This document shows, piece by piece, positions 9,819 to 20,089 of a stretch of DNA of 64,000 nucleotides (positions are counted from its first letter, which is position 1; each line of letters begins with the position of its first letter). This stretch comes from Lucinisca nassula (lineage: Eukaryota > Mollusca > Bivalvia > Lucinida > Lucinidae). Location: positions 18,617,003 to 18,681,002 of the forward strand of contig OY757017.1 of NCBI GenBank assembly GCA_963580285.1, in the 5' to 3' direction. The translations under genes were made by a program, and so were the position numbers. A model generated the notes under the pieces. It was not told the DNA's origin, made no database searches, and saw nothing but the letters and a program-made list of their open reading frames with translations.

Positions 9819-10244
9819 AAAATCACAAGTTTAGAAGTTTGTGTTGTCTAAATTATCTAAAAATCTAAAAACATAATTTAACCATCTATTTTATTCTTCA
9901 TGCCATCTTTCTTACTCAATGTATTTAATAGCAACCAACCAACGAGTTTTGTTTGCCGCCGAAGGCGGCAAACAACGAGAGTTGGTTGCTTAACGGTAAC
10001 ACGTGTATTTGTTTATTGGAACATACCCCACCCATTCAAAACCTCAATAGCCAACAGCTGTTGGGCTGAAAATTTGATGGTCCTTCCGGTTTAAAAATAT
10101 TGGTTCCGGTTACATTAGGCACCTGATTGGCTAAAATCACAAGTTTAGAAGTTTGTGTTGTCTAAATTGTCTAAAAATCTAAAAACATGATTTAACCATC
10201 TATTTTATTCTTCATGCCATCTTTCTTACTCAATGTATTTAATA
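9819..10244. repeat. 202 bp insert flanked by 112 bp direct repeats
   Basis: The segments 9819-9930 and 10133-10244 are direct repeats differing at two positions that I can see (AATTATC/AATTGTC, CATAATT/CATGATT). Between them is the second copy of the 169 bp repeat, enlarged by a 33 bp insertion with the hairpin TTTGCCGCCGAAGGCGGCAAA (stem TTTGCCGCC) followed by a second CAACGAG. See findings for interpretations. Confidence 0.85.
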
Positions 10245-10307
10245 ACTTATTATCTGTCATGTAATACAATGATTGCCCTTCTTGCAGCAGCCTTTATCAT
10301 TTTCAGC

Positions 10308-10556
10308 TCACCTGTCATGTAGTGACAAGATGAACTTTTCTGATCACATTTTGTCAGTCGTCAGTGTGTGTGTGCGTTAACAATTTCTTTAAACGACATC
10401 TCCTCCTAAATCGCTGGACAGATTCTGACCAAACTTGGCAGAAATGATCTTTGGGTGGTCCTCTCTCAAAAATGGCCCTGCCTTGGCCCCCAGGCCCACT
10501 TGTTATACTTTGGATCAGGTGAGCGACCTAGGGCCCTCTGGGCCATCTTGTTGTAG
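10308..10556 (+). mobile_element. Short Helentron-like non-autonomous element
   Basis: Starts CAGCTCACCTGTCATG and ends GATCAGGTGAGCGACCTAGG followed by the hairpin GGGCCCTCTGGGCC and ATCTTGTTG. The same ending recurs at 34597-34651, and its complement at the start of the array near 60690 (GGCATAATGGCCC). The start and end carry complementary AGCTCACCTG / CAGGTGAGC. Confidence 0.6.
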
Positions 10557-10571
10557 ACCTAGAATAATGCC

Positions 10572-11907
10572 TGTGCCAAGTATACTGTTTGTTTCAATGT
10601 ACAACTTGGCAAAAACTAGCATCAGCTGTAATGTTTTCAGCACAACTCTTCTTTGTTATACAAATTCTGCTAAAAAGAAATGATTATGCATGTTCCACTT
10701 GGAGGGAGACACAGGTGTCTCTAACTGGTGAATGCATTCTTTAAAGTGTAATATTTTGTTTCCAGTTACTTTCCAAAAAGAATTGTTCAAGATGTTCCGA
10801 CAAAAAAAAAAAATCCAAAGCTTCTATAAATGGATTTTTTTCTTATTTCCATTCTCATGTCTCTCACAGCTCACTGTCTTTAACCCTTTCCTACTCAGAG
10901 GCTCATTTTTATGTTTCTAACCTCAAGAACTTTACTGCCACAGAAATACCTAAAATCTGGATACTCCATCCCCGGATAGCTATATAATGTGTCTAAGGAT
11001 AATTGATCAATAAATTCCAGAAATATGATTATCACTTCTGATTTTTTGTAATCAATTATTTTATAAGTAGAATTTACTAGCTAAAGATGTTTCTAAAACA
11101 GCTGAATAAGTGGCAAACAGTGCAGAGCTGGATAAGATGTTGCGTTCGGCGGCGCTTTAGCTGGGTCTACACTGTTTCCTCAGGCCTGTCTGTGCAAAGC
11201 CCTAATGTGAAGAACATATGGTAAGAGTAATGTTCAGACGGAAAGCAAGACAGGTAAAATTATGGCAAAATCTCCAGTGATTAATAATCGATTATCAATC
11301 GCAATGGCAACACTAATAATTGATTATCATTTCAGTACCGATTAGCCAGCCCTACCTTTGTAGGTCAGATACTTAAGCAACAAGAAAAATCAAAAGTTTA
11401 GGAGTCTGTGTAGTCTAAATTCTATGCTGTTTGTTTCAATGTTCAACTTTGCATAAGCTAGCATCAGATGTACTGTTTTCAGCCCAACTCTTCTTTTTAT
11501 TTTTTTTTTTCTAACAAAAGATCGATACAAAACCACCCACACCTCCCGAAAAAAGAAAAAAAAAATATTAAGCATAATCCACTTGGTGGGAGACACAGGT
11601 GTCTCTGACTGGTGAATGCATTCTATAAAGTGTAATTTAATACTTTGTTTGCAATTACCACACAGACAAATGTCTAGTTCAAGTTGTTCCTAAAAAAAAA
11701 AAAATATTCCAAAGCTTCTATAAATGTTTTTTTTTTTTTTATTATTTCCATTCTTATGTCTCTCACAGGTTACTGTCTTTAACCCTTTCCTACTCAGATG
11801 CTCTTTTTCATGTCTCTAACCTCAAGACCTTTACTGCCACAGAAACACCTAAAATCTGGATTCTCCATCCCTGGAAAGCTATATTTGTCTAAGGACAAGT
11901 TTTTCCT
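10572..11907. repeat. Diverged local duplication (10572-10998 / 11422-11907)
   Basis: Both copies keep the same block order: CTGTTTGTTTCAATGT, CAACTCTTCTTT, GGGAGACACAGGTGTCTCT, CCAAAGCTTCTATAAATG, TTTAACCCTTTCCTACTCAGA, ACCTAAAATCTGGAT.CTCC. They differ by A/T-run length and small indels, so this is an old tandem duplication. ACCTTTGTAGGTCAG at 11349 and 11952 suggests the unit is about 600 bp. No gene recognised. Confidence 0.8.
11100..11360. repeat. Shared palindrome copy and hAT-like end
   Basis: GGCAAACAGTGCAGAGCTGG ... CTGGGTCTACACTGTTT at 11109-11176 is another copy of the M1/M2 palindrome with a GC-rich loop (GCGTTCGGCGGCGC). At 11280-11356, ATTAATAATCGATTATCAATCG ending CCAGCCCTACC (in two runs) resembles one end of a hAT-like element. 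The other end is not clear. Confidence 0.45.
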
Positions 11908-11999
11908 AAAAATGACATTTTCTCTTTTTCAAGCTGGCCTCACAAAACATACCTTTGTAGGTCAGGCCCAGTCATGGCCAAGCTGGCCGCTGAAATGAA

Positions 12000-12850
12000 A
12001 TCTGATGGTGTCTAGTGTCAACAATGCAGATCTACATTGATGCTGACAACAAATGCCACAAACAGTGGAAACAGCTAGAACAGTGTGACAAATAATATTC
12101 AGTTCAAAATATGTTGTGATATCACTGTTTTTGAAAACTTCTATATATCCCCCTTCTTACCAAGGCAACAATGATTTAGCCTCAAAAGCTTCCACTTGAA
12201 AGCCTATCGTCAAACACTCAAGTTCATGCTGAGTTTTGTGTAAACGGACCATTCATTGTGACAAAATGACTATAAGAAGTTGCTATCTTAGGCAAACTAC
12301 CCATGTTAGAGACGATTAATTCAGGGTCACTGACGAGGCCTAAATGGCCGAAACTAGCTAGTGTGGCACAGATACCTTAATTTTGCATGTTTCCTTCTTG
12401 TTGGTAAACCATTACCAAAGGCAACTTTTAAAACTTCAATTCTTTACTACTTGGATGCATACGTTAGCTTCCACTACTGTGTTTCGACGTACTGAAAATA
12501 ATTGTTCTGCCCATTTCAGTCCTGTTCTTTAATGGGTAACTAGGAATAATTGATAAACACTATAGCTAGTCTGGCCCAAAAAGTACATTTACCTTGGTTT
12601 CAAAATGCTCCACTTTCTTTTGGAAACAACTGATTAGGATTTATTCAATCTGTAAAATCTTATTAAATACATTTGTTTTCTATAGCAATTAGCGTTGCTG
12701 TTATTTAGGTATAATGTTTTATAACAAATTATAATAAATTATCTAACCAGGTGTCATATAAAAACTTGGTCTTTGGTGTACAACATCATTACCGTATTTC
12801 ATCCGTTGAAATTCTTTTGTAATAAAGCCTGATGTCAAATTTATTCTTAC
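12000..12850. other. AT-rich stretch, no recognised feature
   Basis: No open frame of interest, no palindrome and no match to the repeat families of the window, apart from a faint GATGGTGTCTAGTGTCAACA start that may be a remnant of an element edge. Confidence 0.6.
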
Positions 12851-12852
12851 AA

Positions 12853-13045
12853 ATTACGAAAACAGACCACTGCAAAAACTAAAATTTAGTTATGGAAAAT
12901 TTTACTATTTCTTTTATTTTTGCACCAAACATACCAGTAACCACAACCTACATGTTTGTGAGCAGAAATAAGAAAAAAAAAAATAAACCCCCTTAAACCT
13001 CAGTTTTGCTATATAAAACTGGGTTTGAGGGACTAAAAATTATAT
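12853..13045 (-). mobile_element. Decayed family H copy without hairpin
   Basis: Reverse-orientation blocks of family H survive: TTACGAAAACAGACC, ACCACAACCTACATG, GAGCAGAAATAAGAAAA and TTAAACCTCAGTTTTGCTATATAAAACTGGG (in two runs). The central TTAGAACCGCC hairpin has been lost. Confidence 0.5.
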
Positions 13046-13947
13046 AGGCATATTTCGTGATGACATGTGGTCATTTCATTAAAATATTTGGAAAGTTTCT
13101 ATTTTCATCAATTCATATCAAATGATCACTACTTAAAGATATATATCCTAATATTCACTACAGCTCATATCACTTATCATTAATGTTTTTTTTTTTTTTT
13201 TGTGTGTGTTTCTTTTTCACAAGCAAATGAAAGAATTATTCAGAGCTGTACTATCTTAATCTATAAACACAGCTTACATTTCATATAATATGAGCAACAG
13301 TCATTTTTTCAAATGTGTTTCAAATTTGACTGTTTGTGGGAATGGAAATCTGGAGGGATTCACCTTGAAGGTAATGTTTCTGTTCAATATGTCAAGGTTC
13401 CTCTTTTTTTTACATATTCCTACATTTTGCTACAATTTACAAAACTGTTCATAACGAAAGCACGCCTGTCAATACACATTGAACCAAAAATCAGGTGCCT
13501 TGGAGGACTGAACGACTGTTACTCTGTTTCCCTGAACTGGAGGCCCCCTATATGAATAATCATCCCCTGTACAAGTTGAAGACTCTTACATTATCATTTA
13601 GGCTCTCATCATGTAAACTTGCAGTGTATATAATGTACATGTACACATGTAAGTAATAGTCAAATGTGACTTAAAGCAGTATCAGTAGAAAGTAAGAAAA
13701 AAAAGAAAACCCAAGTTTTACCTTATAAAAGTCCCCTTTTTCAATTGTGTCAAAATTATAGTACTTAATTAGTGAATGCTTTCGTTATGTACAATCATTA
13801 TTTGGACATTTCTGGGATGGAACAAGGTGGTTTCTTGAACATAGCTTCTGTCTGACACTGATTTACATTTTTTGGGGGGGACTTGCCAATGGCAATACCA
13901 TAAACTTGATAATTCATACAACATCTTTCCTGGTTGTTATGTATCAT
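13046..13947. other. AT-rich stretch, no recognised feature
   Basis: Contains a T-run with GTGTGTGT (13184-13209) and an 80-codon frame at 13313-13555 with no recognisable domain. Nothing repeated elsewhere in the window was seen. Confidence 0.5.
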
Positions 13948-14153
13948 TTAACCTTTACCCTGCTGTAGGCGACAAGCCCTATCTTTGCAAACAGTGTAGA
14001 TTCAGATTAGATGGCTTCTGAATCTGATCAGGATCTACACTGTTTGACATTCAGTTTATGAATTTCTAGGAATAAATAAGACCAAATAATCTGATTGGTT
14101 CAAAATCAGAAATGGGTGTGGCTTAATTGAATATTCAGCAGGTTAAAGGTTAA
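13948..14153. mobile_element. Family M1 inverted-repeat element
   Basis: Left end TTAACCTTTACCCTGCTG and right end GAATATTCAGCAGGTTAAAGGTTAA form the TIR (right end given in runs). The palindrome at 13986-14047 has arms GCAAACAGTGTAGATTCAG / CAGGATCTACACTGTTTG. The inner GATGGCTTC has lost its partner, so the stem is shortened. Confidence 0.75.
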
Positions 14154-14519
14154 TTGCGGAAAACGGATAAAATGAAAGGCTTTCCCAAAAGTGTCCAAAT
14201 GTATTCAATTTCAAGTAACTGTTAGAATTTAGGGGATAACTGTATTAAAAATAGTCAGTTTTGTCTATAAATCAGAGGTTTTACTGTCACAAATTTTGTG
14301 TAACAGTGGTAAGTCTACGAAGCCAATAAAAGAATTAGCGATTGTAAAAAAAAAAAAAAGATTTACCTCCCCATATGACAATTTTCAATACAATTATCCC
14401 CATTACAATCCACTTATAAGTTTCTTTTTGTTAAAAGTGAAAATTTGATGTTTTTTCATGATGTCGGGTTTCCAACACCGACACTACATGTATAAGGCAT
14501 GATATACTGTAGCAAATTT

Positions 14520-14710
14520 TCAGTTATCTGATCCATTGCAAAAATTCGACACCCTTAAAACCCTTCTTCATTTATTTAGAATTGGGTATAAGGGGGATAC
14601 ATTTTTTTTCTTTAGAATACTGGTAAAACGTCTAACCTAGGCTGTTCTTACAAGTACCCACAATATACGGTATGTATTGTGCAAAAAATATTTAAAACAT
14701 ATCAGAAATT
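14520..14710 (+). mobile_element. Decayed family H copy
   Basis: TTAAAACCC..TTTAGAATTGGGTATAAGGG and a later CAAGTACCCACAATATA match family H order, with the hairpin reduced to its right-hand remnant. The flanks 14154-14519 hold nothing recognised. Confidence 0.4.
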
Positions 14711-14769
14711 GTCGAACGGAAAGTTTTATATTTGGTGGTAAAAATTTTAAATATGTTATGAGTGAAAGG

Positions 14770-15715
14770 ACATAATTATTCCCCATTTTGTGACGTTGCC
14801 ATTTTAAAACAATTTGCAGATTTTTTTTGTAAAATATTCAGTCGCAAAATTACAGACGACACGAAAATAAAATTTTCGGAACTGATTAGCAAATAGAAAT
14901 GTACAATAAAATATTAAGCAAGTTGTAGTCAGTTTTGGAGCTGCAAGCATTTGAAGTTTATATAATAAAATATAAAAGATCCATCTCTGCATTAACGTCA
15001 ATGTAAACGTCATCGGAAAATTGATCTTTTATTAACTTGTTGATGCACGAAAATGAAAAAGAATTCTATTTTTTTAACATACGTATATGTTTATTGCAAA
15101 AAAAAAAATATTTGGCTTGCAATGAATGCAATTTTTAGAACAGTAGCTGCCTTAGTTTTGCAACAATTTTACAAAAACTGTCGAAAATACATTGATATAA
15201 ACCGCAACGTCACAAAGTGGCAAATAATTATGTCCCGTGACTGTAGATACGTCGCCGTTTAAAACAATGTGTTTCCAGATTTTTATTTAATTTCTTCTGT
15301 CGTAAAATGACAAATGACAATAAAATAAAAATTGAAATGGATAGCAAATTGAAAATAGAAATAAACAATAAAATTTCAAGCGCATTCTACGTTCAGTGAT
15401 GGAGTTGTACGCTTTTAAAGATAATGTAATTTTTTACAAATCCCGCTTCCCATTGACGTCAATCTTAACGTCATCGAAAAATGGAGTTTTACTTCGCTTT
15501 TGTTTGTTTAACTCATTAATGCAAGAAAATGAAAAAGAATTTGATTTCTTATGGAAAAAAAGGATTATTGCGAAAATTAATGTGCTTTCATTTGGTGTCA
15601 TTTTCATAACGGTAGCTGTCTTACTTTTGCGACAGTTTTAATAGAAAAGTTGCAAATGCATTGATTTAAACAGCGACGTTACAAAGTCGCGAATAATTAG
15701 GTCCCGTGACTGTAG
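14770..15715. repeat. Diverged ~475 bp tandem duplication
   Basis: Two units (about 14770-15250 and 15251-15715) keep TTAAAACAAT, AATAAAAT.TTCAAGC/TTAAGC, ATTAACGTCAA..TAACGTCATCG, ATGCA.GAAAATGAAAAAGAAT, GGTAGCTG.CTTA.TTTTGC and TTA.GTCCCGTGACTGTAG. Each ends with TCACAAAG / GTTACAAAG then GTGAC. The 69- and 81-codon frames in equivalent positions are shadows of the repeat; their reading is not conserved. Confidence 0.75.
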
Positions 15716-16098
15716 GCATGTTGTTGTTATACAATTAGAATTCACATAATTTGACATTTTTTTGTGTTGTTTATTGCTTGAGGTACTCATAATGGCCAAG
15801 TATGACCGACTCAGTACAATTAGATAGAGATTAAAAGTCCTTGTCAACACTGATTATCATATGACGTCGCGTCTGAGAATGTAATAACGCCATGTATTAA
15901 ATTCCGTAATCCACTAGTGGATTAATTATGCAAATTAGTTAGATACGCCCCGTAACGTTACATGTGCAACGTCCTTAGCGACGTCGCGTTTACTTATGGC
16001 GGCAATTTGACATTTTCGCATACAAATTGTAAATAAAATGCGTTTTATATGTCATATGATAAATAGAATGTTGCATTCATGCTCATGTACTATTGAAT

Positions 16099-16180
16099 TT
16101 ATTAAACTCGTTGAAGAAAAGGAATAAAATGCTCGGCATAGCCTCACATTTTATCCCTTTTCCTCAACTCGTTTAATAAG
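16099..16180. repeat. Palindrome, ~33 bp arms
   Basis: Arms TTATTAAACTCGTTGAAG.AAAAGG.ATAAAATG and CATTTTATCCCTTTTCCTCAACTCGTTTAATAA flank GCTCGGCATAGCCTC (arms written in parts under 20 bases plus spacers). It resembles in style the palindrome at 32304-32472. The region 15716-16098 before it holds nothing recognised apart from CG-containing sequence near GACGTCGCG. Confidence 0.7.
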
Positions 16181-16269
16181 TGCAATAATATATGACCACT
16201 CGTGTAAGATCCTCTATATACGTCATTTTTGGCTATGTTGCCTCCATTTTCTTTTCATTTATATACAAC

Positions 16270-16430
16270 ATCGAAGTGAAACGACGTCTCTTTCTCAAAC
16301 CCTGCCACCCTATTACTGAGACCAATAGGCACATGATGCATGGAAGTTCCAACTTCCAAGTCCCACCAATTGTCCTGATTGTGCTTAGAACCTCTAAGTG
16401 GTTTGCAAGTGCTGATGTGCGGCTGCATGG
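16270..16430 (-). mobile_element. Decayed SINE-A remnant
   Basis: Degenerate blocks in SINE-A order: AAACCCTGCC, GAGACCAATAGG, CATGCATGGA-like, TGCTTAGAACCTCTAAGTGG and GATGTGCGG. Strongly diverged, so an old copy. Confidence 0.5.
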
Positions 16431-16545
16431 ACAGTGGAGCGCAGTGGTAGAGCATCGGATTAGTGATCGAGATGGTGAGGGTTTGATCCTCAAGCTGGCC
16501 AAAGTGTTGTTTCCTTGAGCAAGACACTTCATCCACATTGCTTAA
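16426..16545 (+). mobile_element. tRNA-headed SINE fragment
   Basis: GGAGCGCAGTGGTAGAGC (box A) and AGGGTTTGATCCTC (box B at 16479-16489) are followed by TGTTTCCTTGAGCAAGACAC, a body motif seen in several animal SINEs. The element is short, with no clear tail. Confidence 0.55.
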
Positions 16546-16675
16546 AAAAAATAAATAAAATAAAATACTGGTTATCACCCAGGAAGTCCTGCTCGTAATG
16601 CTCAGATGTGAGCGAGAAGCAGTAATAGGAGAAAAAAAAGGACATCTATCGGTATTTGCTGAGGTATCCGATAGT

Positions 16676-17420
16676 CCTGGTTGACGTGTCACCAGTAATA
16701 ATTCAGATAGATTTTTTATTCTAAAAATAATGATTATGTCGGGGACAATGAACATAATGTACCATCAAGATAGATCTTTTGTGGTACAACATATAAAAAG
16801 TCTGACATACCCGATGTCCCGGTGAAGGATTGTCTAAAGACGTGTAACCACTAAAAAAAGTAACTTAGTTTTCAGTTTCCATGCTTAATCAGCTGATTAG
16901 GTCATACCACTACCACGTGGTGGCTGGACTGCCCCTCCAAACTGAAGAGTCCGATCTGTTCAGGGAGTTCAGTTGACAACTAGAGTTAAATCTTCTGACG
17001 TCAATAATCTACTCAACAAAACGAATCGAGTGCCTCGAAAAAAAAATATATCGAAGTGTATTTAAAACATGGCGGACGCTAATGGATCGCTAATTGCATT
17101 TCACAGTTTCAGTCATGTTTTGAAAGTTGGATGTATTTTATTCAACAATTGCCTGTAAATAAAATACAGACTCGGTCACAAATTGTAATAAAGATGTTTG
17201 AAATAAACGTATTGCGGATAACGTTTGATATACAGTTCTACACTGTTCGCCATGGTTCCTACTATTTAAATCGAGCCCTACTCTGAATTATTTTTGAATT
17301 ATTACTGGTGACACGTCAAATGACATTCATTCACCAGTTTCCATGCTTAATCAGCTGATTAGGTCTCCGCGCGTTATGGTGTATTTATAGTTGACTCTAG
17401 CACGTCAACTGAACTCTCTT
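16676..17420. repeat. Large imperfect foldback region
   Basis: TTGACGTGTCACCAGTAATAA at 16679 (20-base part) pairs with TTATTACTGGTGACACGTCAA at 17300. CAGTTGAC..CTAGAGTTAA near 16972 pairs with AGTTGACTCTAGCACGTCAAC near 17390. In addition, GTTTCCATGCTTAATCAGC is a direct repeat at 16875 and 17336. A short frame starting ATGGCGGACGCTAATGG at 17070 (29 codons) lies in the middle; too short to call. Confidence 0.5.
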
Positions 17421-17751
17421 CCTCATTATTACCTCCCTTTCGGTATAATTAAGGTCTCAAGATTTACGTCCCTTGATACCGATTATGGCAACTCAGGATC
17501 AGCTGAGCTCAAAAGATTTACTTCCCTTGAAGACGGTCTCTCATTTATCCTGAAATGTCTTCAGTCATTCTTCATCACTTACCAATAATAACACCGAACA
17601 CCATTCATTGTGAATAAATGCAAATAAGACATTGTCTGTTTGAAAAGGAAACCCTACTCCCTAGCCCGCAAATGACAGGCCAGCATCGGGCCGTCAGCGA
17701 TAAGACATGGAAAGATACATACATGACCACTCATGTAAGATCCTCTATGTA

Positions 17752-18057
17752 GTTTGTTTTGTTTGTTTGATTTATGGTATAACGTCCCCGTCAAAACTAT
17801 TTAGGTCATATTGGAGACGTCGCTTCCAATTTTGGTGGAACTTTTACCCAATATTGAGATTAAATGACATGTCAATGTCTGCCGCCTAATAAAACCAATA
17901 TGATTTATATGCATGGGCGGTCAGACTCGCAGCAGTTTTCCTAATCAGGCTTACACGTTCTAAGCAGATTACCAGTACTCACGCACGGTCGGTACTAGCT
18001 CTGCATGGAAGCATCATGCAGCCAATCTATTTCTCCAAGCCCCGATGGGCGGGGGCG
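17752..18057 (-). mobile_element. SINE-A copy
   Basis: Full-length but diverged: TTTGTTTTGTTTGTTTGATT, GTATAACGTCCCC, the core GTTCTAAGCAGATTACCAG, and head AAGCCCCGATGGGCGGGGGC. Its left flank GACCACTC.TGTAAGATCC also occurs at 16192, so it sits in a repeated sequence. No clear TSD. Confidence 0.85.
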
Positions 18058-18660
18058 AGAATCTTAATGCATATATACTTTATTTTGCCATATATGTATT
18101 AGGACAATCAACAAGCGGCGCCTTATCAGAGTCTATCATGAATGTTTGTCATTCACCCAGCTACTTTAATACAATAAACTGTATTGGTTATAAAAAACTG
18201 TACATATTCAATAATCGATAATCCTTTTTGTAAAATATACAGATCGATTACTCGATTAATCGTGTCATCCTTAATTATCACCTATAAATATAGACTTTTA
18301 ATATTTTCAGGCTTTTATCCTGGACATCGATTTTAATGGTTATATGCTTCAAAAGATACAATTGAAGAAGAGGAATGTAATTTTTCAACAAGGAAAAGGA
18401 GTAATCACCTTTTGTAAGGTAACTTTAACAATCTTCTCCTCGAAACTTGCAAATCTTATTTACACATTAGTGCATTCGCACTCGTTTGTTTACTTGATTT
18501 GCAAGTCTCTCGTGAAATATTTCCCGTATTTAAAACTACAAATGTATTAAACTCTATATGCATCTCCTAGAAATCCAACATTGGACGGGTATTCATGCTG
18601 TACGTAACAGTGTAGAAAGAAGTATATCTTGTAGGTTCATAAAATGGTTTTAAAATCAGT
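18058..18660. other. AT-rich stretch with a hAT-like end fragment
   Basis: ATTCAATAATCGATAATCC and CAGATCGATTACTCGATTAA at 18205-18262 resemble the subterminal part of hAT-like MITEs. Nothing else is recognised; the 68-codon frame at 18344 has no domain. Confidence 0.35.
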
Positions 18661-18666
18661 GTCGTG

Positions 18667-19000
18667 TAGTGTGATAGCTCAGTCGTTAGTGCACTTGTCT
18701 CTGATGCTAGAGGTCCCGGGTTCGAGGCCCGGCGAAAAAAAATGGTGTTCGAACTCGCTCCATTGGCATCATTTGCAGGGATGAATGTCATTAGGTGCAC
18801 CGTCCTTCGAATCGGGATGTTAACTGGAGCCCCCCCACCCCCCCACCGTGCAGGGAGAACCACCCCATCTGCAGGTTAAAGAACCCTACCGTAATTACAT
18901 GATTACTGTGTAGGCTTTCATCCTGCAAAATTGGAGTGTATGTAAAATACACCGTCTCTGTCCTCTCCTGGGGTTAAGGCGAAACCGAAAGATAGATATA
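18667..19000 (+). mobile_element. SINE-D, tRNA-derived, sense copy
   Basis: Head GTGATAGCTCAGTCGTTAGTG, box B GGGTTCGAGGCCC at 18718-18730, body with AGGTGCACCGTCCTTCGAAT, poly-C at 18831-18843, then TGTGTAGGCTTTCATCCTGC and AAAATACACCGTC. Matches the minus-strand copy at 8831 over head and body. A tRNA gene would end after the box B arm; this does not. Confidence 0.8.
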
Positions 19001-19448
19001 TAGGTACAGATTAAGGACTTTGTGCAGTGACCCCGGAGGCACATGGCATCCAAGCAACGAGGGTCTGCTGGGGATCCAATATAAATAACTAAGTCGCCAA
19101 GATGAGAAAGAAAAGGTCACAGTAGGGCTCCCAAACATGACTCACATAGAACATAACTCACATAGCTCTTAAGTACTTCTTTAAATTTACTTCATCAAAA
19201 GGATATGTTTTAAGAAAAGAATGAAGAATAATATTCATTTTTTTTTTCTCTTTTTTTTCAGATATCTAACATCCTCTTTTTAATTCAAGTTCAATGACAC
19301 TGGTGCATCGATGATACGGACGACTCTATAGAGAGGAAAGACTGTAAGCGAAACAGCATCGCTCGTTCTGGAACAATTACGACAGCTGTCCAGATTTATT
19401 AAGTTTTGAAATGACATGACTTTCTTTAAAATGATGTGATACAACACG

Positions 19449-19736
19449 TGTTTGTCTGATTTGAGGTTTAATGTCCCGTCAACACTAAGGTTATTTGGAG
19501 ACGTTGCTTCCAATTTTGTGACATTGACATGAAATGGAAATGACATCTCAAGCCATGACGCCCAATTAAAACAATAGAGATTATAAGCATGGACTCGCAG
19601 ACTCGCGCCGCTTGGCCTGGGCAGGCTTAGATCCTCCATTAAGCTGTTTATCGGCACTCGTCTGTCATCGGTTTCAGCGCTGCGTGGAAGCATCATGCAA
19701 CCCATCTATTTCTTCAAGCCCCAATGTTTGGCGGCA
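19449..19736 (-). mobile_element. SINE-A copy with ~14 bp TSD
   Basis: Tail TTTGTCTGATTTGAGG; head AAGCCCCAATGTTTGGCGGC. ATGTGATACAACAC at 19434-19447 matches ATGTTATACAACAT at 19738-19751, a slightly decayed TSD. The 141-codon minus-strand frame across it is a translation of the SINE. Confidence 0.88.
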
Positions 19737-19826
19737 AATGTTATACAACATATCTCTGTACAAAGTGAACGAAAAGTATACTACAAATGACCACATAGAA
19801 ATTCTTTTTATTTCAATGCACCCATC

Positions 19827-20034
19827 TTAACCCTTATCTTGCTGAATATGAAATTACCAACACCCATTTCTAACTTTGAACTAATCAGATTCCTTTTTGT
19901 AATTTATTGTTACAAATTCATCAACTGTCAAATACTGAGGATCCTGCTCTGATGGCGTGTAAAGAAACCATCTGATCTGGATCTACACTGTTGGCAAATA
20001 TAGGAGTTGTTGTGAACAGCAAGAGGAGGGTAAA
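19827..20034. mobile_element. Family M1 element
   Basis: Left end TTAACCCTTATCTTGCTGAA. The palindrome retains ATCTGATCTGGATCTACACTG on the right (about 19969-19990) with a decayed left arm (ATACTGAGGATCCTGCTCTGA). Right end GAGGGTAAAA is worn. Confidence 0.65.
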
Positions 20035-20089
20035 ATAGAATACACAATTCGGGAAGTGTAAAATATAAGCATCGAAACGGTTGGTTGCA

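Noticed and set aside
17070..17159. Short frame MADANGSLIAFHSF... with good ATGGCGG start context
   Set aside because: 29 codons, no homologue recognised, inside a foldback region.
18667..18735. tRNA gene on the plus strand
   Set aside because: It is the head of SINE-D; a related copy with the same body is at 8831.
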